NCBI GenBank assembly: GCA_017302255.1
Contig: JAFLDV010000013.1
Location: 1 to 64,000, forward strand
Direction of reading: 5' to 3'
Source of the DNA: Gammaproteobacteria bacterium
GTDB lineage: Bacteria > Pseudomonadota > Gammaproteobacteria > Enterobacterales > Alteromonadaceae
Length of the DNA: 64,000 bases
Position numbers and translations under genes: made by a program. The first letter of the stretch is position 1; every line of letters begins with the position of its first letter. Under the pieces are notes generated by a model. It had not been told where the DNA came from, searched no databases, and saw nothing but the letters and a program-made list of their open reading frames with translations. This document shows positions 44,504 through 52,426 of this stretch, piece after piece.

Positions 44504-45619
44504 TTACTCCAATCCTAAGATCCGGCGATTACGCGCCGCGTCACTATTGCCGCCAGCAAAATCATCAAAGGCACGTCCGGCCGGAGTAATCAGTTGCGCT
44601 GCGATAAATGGTGCGCCTTCGCGCGCGCCTTGCTCCGGATCTTTCAGACAACATTCCCACTCAAGCACGGCCCAACCTTGGTAACCATACTGGGTTAACT
44701 TGCTGAAAATACTCTTGAAATCAACTTGGCCATCGCCAGTCGAACGAAAACGTCCAGCGCGGTCTTGCCAGTTTTGATAGCCGCCGTACACGCCAGTGCG
44801 GCCGTTCGGGCGAAACTCGGCATCTTTGACATGGAACATTTTGATGCGGTCATGATACAAATCGATAAAGGCCAAATAATCCAATTGCTGCAACACAAAA
44901 TGGCTGGGGTCAAACAAGATATTGGCGCGCGGATGCTGGTTAACCGCGGCTAAAAACCGCTCGAAACTCGCACCATCGTGCAGATCTTCACCGGGATGAA
45001 TTTCATAACAAAGGTCGACGCCCGCTTCGGCAAAAGCGTCCAAAATCGGTAACCAGCGTTTGGCGAGTTCGGCGAAGCCTTGTTCGACTAAGCCGGCCGG
45101 CCGTTGTGGCCATGGATAAACCAAATGCCACAACAAAGCGCCAGAAAATGTCGCATGCGCCTTTAAACCAAGCCGTTGACTGGCGATGGCTGCACACTTT
45201 AATTGCTCGACCGCCCACGCAGTGCGCGCAGCTGGGTTTTGCCGAAGCTGTGCTGGCGCAAATTGGTCAAATAGTTCGTCATAAGCAGGATGTACCGCCA
45301 CCAATTGTCCTTGCAAATGTGTAGATAACTCACTGATCTCTACCCCTGCCGCTTGGCAAATACCGCGCACTTCATCGCAATACGCTTGGCTGGTCGCCGC
45401 CAACGCTAGGTCAAAAATAGCCGGGTCATTGGTTGGCACTTGAATACCGCGATAGCCCAAGTCAGCTGCCCATTTTGCCAAACTGCTTAACTGGTTAAAC
45501 GGCGCATTTTTACCTACAAACTGCGCAAGGAAAATAGCTGGGCCTTTGATAGTGCTGCGGACTGTCTTGTCGCTACCAACTTCAGCATTGGCAGTTGCGG
45601 GCGTTTTCGATTGCATCAT
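44504..45619 (-). CDS. Sugar phosphate isomerase/epimerase, cytoplasmic TIM barrel
   Basis: 371 residues, no signal peptide. AP-endonuclease-2-type barrel motifs are WAADLGYRGIQVPTND, GVEISELSTHLQGQ, AHATFSGALLWH, DLCYEIHPGEDLHDG, NILFDPSHFVLQQ, IKMFHVKDAEFRPNGR and VLEWECCLKDP. Glu, Asp, His and Glu metal ligands are intact. GAGG lies 9 bases before the first ATG. It lies 25 bp after the Gfo/Idh/MocA gene in the operon. Such proteins act with Gfo/Idh/MocA enzymes on inositols or keto-sugars; the probable step here is isomerisation or cleavage of the imported keto-sugar. Confidence 0.88.
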   Translation of the reverse strand: MMQSKTPATANAEVGSDKTVRSTIKGPAIFLAQFVGKNAPFNQLSSLAKWAADLGYRGIQVPTNDPAIFDLALAATSQAYCDEVRGICQAAGVEISELSTHLQGQLVAVHPAYDELFDQFAPAQLRQNPAARTAWAVEQLKCAAIASQRLGLKAHATFSGALLWHLVYPWPQRPAGLVEQGFAELAKRWLPILDAFAEAGVDLCYEIHPGEDLHDGASFERFLAAVNQHPRANILFDPSHFVLQQLDYLAFIDLYHDRIKMFHVKDAEFRPNGRTGVYGGYQNWQDRAGRFRSTGDGQVDFKSIFSKLTQYGYQGWAVLEWECCLKDPEQGAREGAPFIAAQLITPAGRAFDDFAGGNSDAARNRRILGLE

Positions 45620-45644
45620 AGCGTTGAACCTCTTGGGTTATTCG

Positions 45645-46838
45645 TTAGCCGACATCAGCAATGCTGAGCCATTTTTCTGACGACGCCGCACTTGCCGTCA
45701 CTGTTTCAATAAATGCTAAACCGCGAAGGCCAGCGCTAATGCCTGGCACACCAGTCGCAGTGCCGGTTTCACCCGCACGAATGGCGCGGGCAAACTCTTG
45801 ATAGAGATTAGCCATCGCTTCCAAATATCCTTCTGGATGACCTGAAGGTAACCGACAACGTTGCAGTGCCTGTGTGGATAACGCCGCTTGGCCGCGACCT
45901 GCGCGGTAGACTTGGATAGGTCCGCTTTGTGGGCGAAACACCAAGCTGTCTGGCGACATTTGTTGCCATTCCAAACCGCCTTTGGTGCCATACAAACGAA
46001 TTTTTAACGCGTTTTCTTCGCCAGCGCAGACTTGGCTCGCCATCAACACGCCGCTTGCACCTTGGTTAGTTTTAAATAATGCGGCGCCGTCGTCGTCTAA
46101 ACGTCGCCCCTCAATATGACTGCTAAGTTCGGCACACAGCGATACAATGCGCTGCTGGCTAATAAATTCGGCAAGGCCAAAGGCATGGGTGCCGATATCC
46201 GCCATACATCCGCTTGGCCCCGCTTGGACCGGATCGGTGCGCCATGACGCTTGTTTATTGGCAGAAGCTTCTAAATCCTCGGTGAGCCAACCTTGTGGAT
46301 ACTCGACAAAAATCTTGCGTAGCTGGCCAAGTGCCCCACTTGCCACCATCTCCCGCGCCTGCCAAACCATCGGGTAACCCAAATAAGTATGCGCAAGCCC
46401 GTACAACACCGAACTCGCTGCCAAGGCTGTAGCTAGCTGCTGAGTTTCCGCCAAACTGACCCCAGCAGGCTTTTCGCAAAACACGTGAAAACCAGCGGCG
46501 ATGGCCGCAAGGCTCATCGGCACATGACTGTGATTTGGCGTGACAATCACCACCACCTGCATCCGCTCATTGACCGGCAACGCCGCTTCACTGCTAAGCA
46601 TTTGTTCGACATTGGCATAACAACGCGATGACGGCAGCGATAAGGCCGCAGCAGTGCGTCGATTGTTCGCTTCGTCTCGGCTAAAAGCGCCACACACCAG
46701 TTGGTAATGACCATCCAGCGCCGCCGCATGACGATGCACTGCACCAATAAATGCGCCTTCACCGCCACCAACCATGCCGTAGCGGATCGGCGTTACTTGT
46801 TGTTGCGCTGTCGGTTGCTCTGCTCGCTGTTGACTCAT
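45645..46838 (-). CDS. Gfo/Idh/MocA family oxidoreductase
   Basis: 397 residues. The Rossmann domain (about 15-140) has RYGMVGGGEGAFIGAVHR (NAD(P) loop), VVIVTPNHSHVPMSLAAI and VFCEKPAGVSL (the family EKP with catalytic Lys). The C-terminal alpha/beta domain has GPSGCMADIGTHAFGLAEF (conserved D and H). The start at 46838 follows GGAG; the open frame upstream to 46877 is not used. It is the first gene of the minus-strand 3-keto operon and faces the LacI operators at 47019-47212. Likely step: reduction of a 3-keto sugar or its product in the cytoplasm, closing the pathway. Confidence 0.9.
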   Translation of the reverse strand: MSQQRAEQPTAQQQVTPIRYGMVGGGEGAFIGAVHRHAAALDGHYQLVCGAFSRDEANNRRTAAALSLPSSRCYANVEQMLSSEAALPVNERMQVVVIVTPNHSHVPMSLAAIAAGFHVFCEKPAGVSLAETQQLATALAASSVLYGLAHTYLGYPMVWQAREMVASGALGQLRKIFVEYPQGWLTEDLEASANKQASWRTDPVQAGPSGCMADIGTHAFGLAEFISQQRIVSLCAELSSHIEGRRLDDDGAALFKTNQGASGVLMASQVCAGEENALKIRLYGTKGGLEWQQMSPDSLVFRPQSGPIQVYRAGRGQAALSTQALQRCRLPSGHPEGYLEAMANLYQEFARAIRAGETGTATGVPGISAGLRGLAFIETVTASAASSEKWLSIADVG

Positions 46839-46876
46839 TACGCTCTCCAATCTATTTGTTGCCCTTGCTGTAAACA

Positions 46877-46910
46877 CTGCTTAGAACTCTGCTTAGAACT
46901 CTGCTTAGAA
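46877..46910. repeat. Tandem 12-bp repeat, 2.8 copies
   Basis: CTGCTTAGAACT occurs at 46877-46888 and 46889-46900 and in part at 46901-46910. It lies in the leader of the Gfo/Idh/MocA operon, between the operators and the gene start. Copy number may vary. Confidence 0.7.
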
Positions 46911-47018
46911 CATAGCGCAGCTGATGTTGGCGCCGAGAAATGCGATGGCGCCGAAGATAAATCCTAGTCAGCACACTCATTTTTGCCAATTGGCGAATTA
47001 TCGCGCAGCTTTCTCAAT

Positions 47019-47040
47019 AAAATGTAACGGATTACATTTT
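47019..47040. promoter_or_regulatory. Candidate LacI operator 1
   Basis: A 22-bp palindrome with arms AAAATGTAA and TTACATTTT around a CGGA centre, in the divergent region between the 3-keto operon and the LacI gene. LacI-family operators have this form (TGTAA-CG-TTACA). Confidence 0.6.
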
Positions 47041-47194
47041 AAGGCGTCAAGCGCTATTCGCACCAAAATGGCGATATTTGCCGATATTTTCTGCTGATGT
47101 GACACCAACCTTGCGCCAAAAAAGAGCATTTGCACTAAAAAAGCCCGAACATCACGAATAAAAGCCCTTTCATTTTCAGCAACAAATCGCTATA

Positions 47195-47212
47195 AATGAT
47201 ATCGGTTACATT
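47195..47212. promoter_or_regulatory. Candidate LacI operator 2
   Basis: AATGATATCGGTTACATT matches operator 1 in its right arm and AATG left edge with the same spacing. It lies 144 bp before the LacI ATG and would allow autoregulation or looping with site 1. The match is imperfect. Confidence 0.45.
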
Positions 47213-47355
47213 AAGTGTTCTCCAAAGCCCAACTTCGCACGGGTCAAAACCTCGACAAAACCAAAGCAAAGGCTCTACGCGCTTTGGTTCCATCGCGACT
47301 TTGGTTACACTCCTTGCTTACACTATGAATTTGCTACAAAAAAGATAAGAGCATT

Positions 47356-48363
47356 ATGTCGAACATTCGTGAAGTCGCACAATTAGCAGGGGTTTCAGTG
47401 GCGACAGTGTCGCGCACCTTGCAACAACCTGAACTGGTTTCACTAAAAACCCGCAACAAGGTATTGGCTGCTGTTAAGCAAGCGGGCTACAAACCCAACC
47501 TGATGGCGGTGAAATTCCGCTCGGGTAAAACCCACAATTTAGTGGTGTTGGTGCCGACTATTGCCAACGTGTTTTTCGCCCGTGTGATTAGCGGCATGCA
47601 ACAAGTTGCGCACGAGCGGGATTATTCTTTGCTGCTATGTAACACGCTGGCCGACCAAGAAATGGAAGCGAGTTATGCGAAAATGGTGCAAACCTCGCAA
47701 GCCGACGGCCTCATTCAATTACGTGCGCACAACCCGTTTGCCAGTTTAGAACCCGCCAGCGACGCGGTGTTACCCATGGTCAATGCCTGTGAAGTGCTGG
47801 ATAAAACCAATTGCCCAACCGTGGTGCTCGACAACCGCGCTGCCGCTTGCGCCATGACCGAACATCTATTGTCGCTTGGCCATCGCCGGATCGCGATGAT
47901 CAAAGGCCCATCGCGCAGCCCACTGACCCGAGATCGGGTTGCTGGCTATCGCGACGCGCTCGAAGCCGCCGGCATCGCTTATCAAGATGAACTGTTATTT
48001 CGCGGCGATTTTACTTTGCAATCGGGGCACAAAGCCGCGGCGGAATTGCTGGCGATGACTAATCGCCCCACCGCCATCTTCTGTGAAAACGATGAAATGG
48101 CGATTGGTGCCATTCAATGTTTAAAACAGCATGGCGTGAAGGTTCCAGAGGATATGTCGGTCGCCGGTTTTGATGATATTTCATTTGCACAATACTGCGA
48201 TCCGCCGCTGACGACCATTGCCCAGCCTGCTGAAGAATTCGGCAGTACCGCCGTCAGTTTGTTAATTGATTTATTGGAAGGGCGACTCACTAAGGCACCC
48301 AAGGTGATTTTGCCATTTGAATTGATTATCCGAACCAGCACTGGCCCGGTGCGCGGAGCCTAA
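47356..48363 (+). CDS. LacI-family transcriptional regulator
   Basis: 335 residues. The N-terminal helix-turn-helix NIREVAQLAGVSVATVSRTL (3-22) and hinge LMAVKFRSGKTHNLVVLVP are typical. The periplasmic-binding-like domain has VLDNRAAACAMTEHLLSLGHRRIAMIKGP in pieces (VLDNRAAA, LGHRRIAMI), FCENDEMAIGAI and VAGFDDISFAQYCDPPLTTI. It faces the Gfo/Idh/MocA operon across two candidate operators and is followed after 68 bp by another TIM-barrel gene on its own strand. Presumably it represses the 3-keto pathway until a sugar intermediate binds. It is not an obvious match to the other palindrome (17802). Confidence 0.92.
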   Translation: MSNIREVAQLAGVSVATVSRTLQQPELVSLKTRNKVLAAVKQAGYKPNLMAVKFRSGKTHNLVVLVPTIANVFFARVISGMQQVAHERDYSLLLCNTLADQEMEASYAKMVQTSQADGLIQLRAHNPFASLEPASDAVLPMVNACEVLDKTNCPTVVLDNRAAACAMTEHLLSLGHRRIAMIKGPSRSPLTRDRVAGYRDALEAAGIAYQDELLFRGDFTLQSGHKAAAELLAMTNRPTAIFCENDEMAIGAIQCLKQHGVKVPEDMSVAGFDDISFAQYCDPPLTTIAQPAEEFGSTAVSLLIDLLEGRLTKAPKVILPFELIIRTSTGPVRGA

Positions 48364-48430
48364 CCGCAAGCAAGGTTTCAGTAAACAAACATCGAGAAGA
48401 GCAACAGCTAACTTAGAACAGGAGTCACCA

Positions 48431-49342
48431 ATGTCGCACCATCCACTTTCAAACGCCGCGGTTGATCAACAACGTCGTCGGCTGCTAAAAACCTGTGGTG
48501 CGGTCTGTGGTTCCGCTGCCGCATTTGCCTATTCGGGCGTGGCATTTTCCGCAGCAAGCCGACCTGAACAAAGCAGTAAAGCTCAAGCCAAATCACCGGC
48601 CGTTGGTCTGCAGCTCTACACAGTGCGCGAGCTGATGGAGAAAAGTGTGGCCGACACCTTGAAGCTGGTTGCGGGAGTTGGTTATCAACAAGTTGAATTC
48701 GCTGGTTATTTTAATGAATCCGCCAAGAGCATTCGCGCTTTGCTCAGCGCCGAAGGTTTAACTGCGCCTTCTGCGCATATCTCGTTGGAACAACTGCAAA
48801 ATAACCTCGAGAAAGTGATTGAAGATGCTCTAATCGTTGGCCATCAGTATTTGGTATTGCCTTATCTGTTAGAAGACCAGCGCGGACGCGATATCGCAGC
48901 CTATCAACGCTTAGCGGCGGACTTAAACAAATTTGGCGAACGCTGTAAGCAAGCTGGATTACATATGGCTTACCACAACCATGCCTTTGAATTTGAAGCG
49001 GTTACCGGCGGCATTCCTTACGATACCTTACTTGGCGAGACCGATCCGGCCTTGGTCAGCATGGAATTGGATTTATACTGGACCGTCAAAGCTGGGCTTG
49101 ATCCAGTCGCGTTATTCAAAAAACATCCAGGTCGATTTGCCTTATGGCACGTTAAAGATATGGATACGTCCGGAAACTTCGCCGACGTCGGCAAAGGCGT
49201 GATTGATTTTAAATCGATTTTCGCCAATAGCGCGACCGCAGGCGTGAAGCATCAGTTTGTCGAGCGTGACCAAACGAGCAATAAAGTCGCCACCATCAGC
49301 CAAGGTTTTCAAGCAGTGAGTGGCTTGCTTAAGGCTAAGTGA
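48431..49342 (+). CDS. Tat-exported sugar phosphate isomerase/epimerase-like TIM barrel
   Basis: 303 residues. The N-terminal QRRRLLKTCGAVCGSAAAFA is a twin-arginine-type signal. The barrel shows VGLQLYTVRELMEK, YQQVEFAGYFN, PSAHISLEQL, YLVLPYL, LHMAYHNHAFEFE, SMELDLYWTVKAG, FALWHVKDMD and HQFVERDQ. Metal ligands Glu, His, Asp and Glu are in the right order. CAGGAGTCACC precedes ATG 48431. It is cotranscribed with LacI. It is the third TIM barrel of the locus and the second exported one; in characterised 3-keto loci such proteins act as eliminases or hydratases on keto-glycosides (inference for this protein). Confidence 0.87.
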   Translation: MSHHPLSNAAVDQQRRRLLKTCGAVCGSAAAFAYSGVAFSAASRPEQSSKAQAKSPAVGLQLYTVRELMEKSVADTLKLVAGVGYQQVEFAGYFNESAKSIRALLSAEGLTAPSAHISLEQLQNNLEKVIEDALIVGHQYLVLPYLLEDQRGRDIAAYQRLAADLNKFGERCKQAGLHMAYHNHAFEFEAVTGGIPYDTLLGETDPALVSMELDLYWTVKAGLDPVALFKKHPGRFALWHVKDMDTSGNFADVGKGVIDFKSIFANSATAGVKHQFVERDQTSNKVATISQGFQAVSGLLKAK

Positions 49343-49379
49343 CCAATGGGGTCAATGCTAGTGCCAGCTTGGCATGGGA

Positions 49380-49797
49380 GTGCCAGCTTGGCACTGTAGT
49401 TCCGACTGTCGTCGGTGTTCCTTTTTGCTTTGCCAAAAAGGAACCGCACTCTGCTAGTGCCGGCTTGGCACGGTAGTTCCGACTATCGTCGGTGTTCCTT
49501 TTTGCTTTGCCAAAAAGGAACCGAAAAAGGCAACGTTTGCTTGTGCCGGCTTGGCACGGTAGTTCCGACTATCGTCGGTGTTCCTTTTTGCTTTGCCAAA
49601 AAGGAACCGAAAAAGGCAACCCCTGATCGCTCGAACGCCCGAAGCAAACTCAAGCCTTTAAGGCACGGGCGAAACTCGCGGGTCGCTAACGTCGCCCCGC
49701 TCAAACAGTCGCCCGTTTAAAACCTTAAAGCCTTGTTTTGCTTCGGCTCGCTTTAAGGGGAGCTAAAAGCAAAAGCACGCTGAGCTTGGTTTGGATA
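49380..49797 (+). repeat. Interspersed hairpin repeat, copies 1-3
   Basis: Three head-to-tail copies begin at 49380, 49457 and 49543 with GTGCC(A/G)GCTTGGCAC, each containing GTTCCTTTTTG...CAAAAAGGAAC, an 11-bp perfect stem around CTTTGC. Copies 1 and 2 are short (about 70-78 bp). Copy 3 runs on for about 255 bp to 49797. The internal frames are open by chance in places, but there is no ribosome site or coding bias; not taken as genes. Confidence 0.75.
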
Positions 49798-49883
49798 TTA
49801 CGAAATGAATTTGACCGCATTGCTTCAGCTCGCTTTAAGGGGAGGTAAAAGCCAAAAGCTGTTGCTCTTTGCCCCGTAAAGTG

Positions 49884-49995
49884 AGCCGTTGAAAAAGGCT
49901 GGGCTGAGGTTTTAAGAAAACGGCTGTTTGAGCTTGCTGACGCTAGCAGCAAGCGAGTTCCGTTTTCGCCTCAGCACTGCTTTTTTCAGCGGGCT
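49884..49995 (+). repeat. Long imperfect stem-loop
   Basis: Arms pair over about 50 bases: AGCC/GGCT, GTTGAAAAA/TTTTTTCAGC, GCTGAGG/CCTCAGC, GAAAACGG/CCGTTTTC and GCTTGCTG/CAGCAAGC, with a 7-base apical loop (ACGCTAG). It lies between the repeat copies. Confidence 0.6.
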
Positions 49996-50018
49996 TTCGA
50001 ACGATCCGGGGTGCATTT

Positions 50019-50120
50019 GTAAAACCTTCGGTTTTACCCCTTCGGGGCCAACTATCGCTGTCCAAAACTGCTTCGCAGTTTTGTCTTTGGATACTTTCTT
50101 TGGGCAACAAAGAAAGTATC
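50019..50120 (+). repeat. Cluster of four perfect hairpins
   Basis: GTAAAACC/GGTTTTAC (50019-50037), CCCC/GGGG (50037-50047), CAAAACTGC/GCAGTTTTG (50063-50083), each with a TTC loop, and GATACTTTCTTTG/CAAAGAAAGTATC (50090-50120, loop GGCAA). There is no long T-run after them, so they are not ordinary terminators. Confidence 0.65.
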
Positions 50121-50141
50121 GGCTTCCATTTAATTGAGAAA

Positions 50142-50397
50142 GTGCCAGCTTGGCACGGTAGTTCCGACTGTCGTCGGTGTTCCTTTTTGCTTTGCCAAAA
50201 AGGAACCGAAAAAGGCAACCCCTGATCGCTCGAACGCCCGAAGCAAACTCAAGTCTTTAAGGCACGGGCGAAACTCGCGGGTCGCTGACGTCGCCCCGCT
50301 CAAACAGTCGCCCGTTTAAAACCTTAAAGCCTTGTTTGCTTCGGCTCGCTTTAAGGGGAGCAAAAAGCAAAAGCTCGCTTAGCTTGGTTTGGATAGT
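50142..50397 (+). repeat. Interspersed hairpin repeat, copy 4 (long form)
   Basis: About 255 bp nearly identical to 49543-49797 in the same orientation, differing by a few substitutions and a one-base deletion (TTGTTTGCTT versus TTGTTTTGCTT). Starts with GTGCCAGCTTGGCAC. Confidence 0.75.
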
Positions 50398-50424
50398 AAT
50401 CAATGACTATGAACCCATTGATCC

Positions 50425-50901
50425 TTAACTCGCTTTTCTAACCACATTTTCTTCGAGATTAAAATTCAAGATTTCAACTTCAGATTTTTTCGGATCCGAA
50501 ATCTCGATCAATAGGCTCTTCTCGAGGCTGCAAGTATTCGCAGGCAGTTTCAATTGAAATGTCACATCGTTACTTCGGTAGGGTTCAAGTAAGTTTAAAT
50601 TCGAGCCAGGCTGTGGTTTAAGCTCTTTTCTTCGAAATATTATGTTTTCGATAAAAATGCCAGAGCCTGAGTACTTTAATCGGACGGGAAATCCATCTGC
50701 ACCATAGGTAGTGACCCACACGACAGAATCTATGATAGCGAGTCGGAGAATTGGTTTGAACTGCGCTTTTTCACGGACCACGACCCAAGTACTATCGGTA
50801 GCGGTTAGCTCCGCCAAAACAAAGCGCCCATCACAGGTCTTTGCCTCGGCACAGCTAAAAATCTGAATGAAGAGAATAAAAAAATAGAAAACTTTGTTCA
50901 T
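50425..50901 (-). CDS. Hypothetical secreted protein
   Basis: 158 residues with a signal peptide (about 1-20, CAEA-K). The mature part is polar with a beta-rich pattern (VVWVTTYGADGFPVRLKYSG) and two Cys (TCDGRF, NTCSLEK) that may be bridged. AAGGATGTTTA precedes ATG 50901. The gene and the next one upstream (51034-51660) have the lower GC and Phe/Ile/Lys-rich composition of recently acquired DNA, beside the repeat region. I do not recognise a family. Confidence 0.6.
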   Translation of the reverse strand: MNKVFYFFILFIQIFSCAEAKTCDGRFVLAELTATDSTWVVVREKAQFKPILRLAIIDSVVWVTTYGADGFPVRLKYSGSGIFIENIIFRRKELKPQPGSNLNLLEPYRSNDVTFQLKLPANTCSLEKSLLIEISDPKKSEVEILNFNLEENVVRKAS

Positions 50902-51033
50902 TAAACATCCTTGTTTTTGTTAGAACACTCTCAAAAATCTAGAATTTAGGGCTGAAAAGGTGGGTGCCCAAACACGCAATCTAGATTTGGGTAGTAAGCA
51001 ATGAGGCAATGATATATAGCCTCATAAAACATT

Positions 51034-51660
51034 CTATATCGATCCTGCTGTTATTTTTATTGACTTAATCTTTCCATTGTCAGTTTCCACAATAAAACTG
51101 ACCGTATCAAAGTTCTTACTATTTTTTGCAACATATGAAAACTTCAATACCCCGTAATTTATTTCCTCTACGCTAGAAATAAAAAGTTGAGCATTAAAGA
51201 TCTCATCGATAAAATCTTTCGAAAACCCAACATCATCAGCCAAAAGAGACCTATTGTTATCGGCGAGCATCTTATCTATTATTCTTTTAATTTCAAACAC
51301 ATCCAATACAAAAACATTACCTTTTATCGAAAAGTAATCAACGCTCGCACAACCCCCGCCTAATCCGTATAAGAAATTATGCTCATACTCCAGCGGGTGG
51401 AATTTACTTTCAATTAATTCAACTGTGACATATTCATGTTCATATATACAAACCCCATTATCCATCCTATATGGAGTTGTTTTAAATTCGAAATCAAAAT
51501 ACTTTCTGTCTTCAATTTCCTGTTTTCTTAAAAAATTCATGGTTGCGCTGGGATTTTTTGAATTTTTTTTAGCTTCCAAAGACGCCTTAATAGCCAAATC
51601 ATCTTCTGCGAAAGTGGAAAAACAAAAAAATGCCAAAAATACAATGAACAAATTACTCAT
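51034..51660 (-). CDS. Hypothetical secreted protein
   Basis: 208 residues from ATG 51660, which has AAGGA 8 bases upstream; an open frame runs back to 51750 without an SD. Signal peptide about 1-17 (FSTFA-E). The mature part is Lys/Asn/Phe-rich with two Cys (GVCIYEHEY, GGGCASVDYF) and ends in beta-like VIVETDNGKIKSIKITAG-type sequence (seen as SFIVETDNGKIKSIKI). AT-rich like its downstream neighbour at 50425. Unknown function. Confidence 0.6.
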   Translation of the reverse strand: MSNLFIVFLAFFCFSTFAEDDLAIKASLEAKKNSKNPSATMNFLRKQEIEDRKYFDFEFKTTPYRMDNGVCIYEHEYVTVELIESKFHPLEYEHNFLYGLGGGCASVDYFSIKGNVFVLDVFEIKRIIDKMLADNNRSLLADDVGFSKDFIDEIFNAQLFISSVEEINYGVLKFSYVAKNSKNFDTVSFIVETDNGKIKSIKITAGSI

Positions 51661-51772
51661 TGGAATATTCCTTAGGGTCTTTCTTGGACTGGCACTAACG
51701 CCATTCGCGATAAGACAGCCACAATTCCGCGCTGAAGAGTGGCAATCCAAATTGCAGAGTAAAATTAGCAGC

Positions 51773-52159
51773 TTAATAATCCCGAGGCGGTGGATCTAAG
51801 GTGACATCCAATTTCTTGGCAATCTTCTGTAAGCTTTTTTCCTGCCACTCTTGTTCTTCGTGGGTGAAGGCGCCTTTGTCGACCAGAATGTGGGTAATGA
51901 TGCTGGCGACAATCATTGGGATCACGCAAAAAATCCAAAAGTGCGCAAACACAATCGCCATCACCCGCCCTTCCACAGTCGCCGGCGATAAATCACCATA
52001 ACCGATAGTCAGTGACGTGACACAAGCCCACCATAACCCATCAAAGAATGGGCGACCTTCAAAATGGCTAAATAAAAATGCCGCAGCAAGAATGCTCAAC
52101 ACATACATCGACAAAATAATTTGCATGCGATTGGCCACATACAACAGAAATTTCTTCAA
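51773..52159 (-). CDS. Two-helix potassium channel protein (Ion_trans_2 type)
   Basis: 128 residues. TM1 (about 12-32), pore helix and selectivity filter TIGYGDLSPAT (about 50-60), TM2 (about 67-92) and a short charged C-tail. The TxGYGD filter indicates K+ selectivity; a functional channel would be a tetramer in the inner membrane. The start is taken as TTG 52159 because AGGAGATAAAGA lies directly before it; the first in-frame ATG would delete the N-terminal basic segment only. There is no RCK/TrkA-N domain. Single gene. Confidence 0.85.
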   Translation of the reverse strand: MKKFLLYVANRMQIILSMYVLSILAAAFLFSHFEGRPFFDGLWWACVTSLTIGYGDLSPATVEGRVMAIVFAHFWIFCVIPMIVASIITHILVDKGAFTHEEQEWQEKSLQKIAKKLDVTLDPPPRDY

Positions 52160-52426
52160 TCTTTATCTCCTAATGCAACCTTGGTTTATTTCTCTGCAAC
52201 GTCGACATTTCCCTACCGATTAACCGGAGTCCGAACCGATTTTACTTTAACATTTATGCAACTATAGTTAAAATTCAACGGCAATGTGACGACCTCTCGA
52301 TTTTGACTTTATTTAGCCGAATTAAGCAAGTGGCTCATCGCAGAATCATCTTTCATATCATTGCTCGACGCAACATACTGACCATGCTTCACAACTACTA
52401 GATTTTTTTAAAAGGACTTTTCCATC

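Noticed and set aside
49415-49720. 101-residue frame in the repeat region (and similar frames at 50134-50319)
   Set aside because: The frames recur only because the repeat is duplicated. They contain hairpin arms, no ribosome site, and the repeat appears non-coding.
49343-50424. CRISPR array or integron attC cluster
   Set aside because: Repeat units are 70-255 bp, lack regular spacers, and no cas or integrase gene is nearby.
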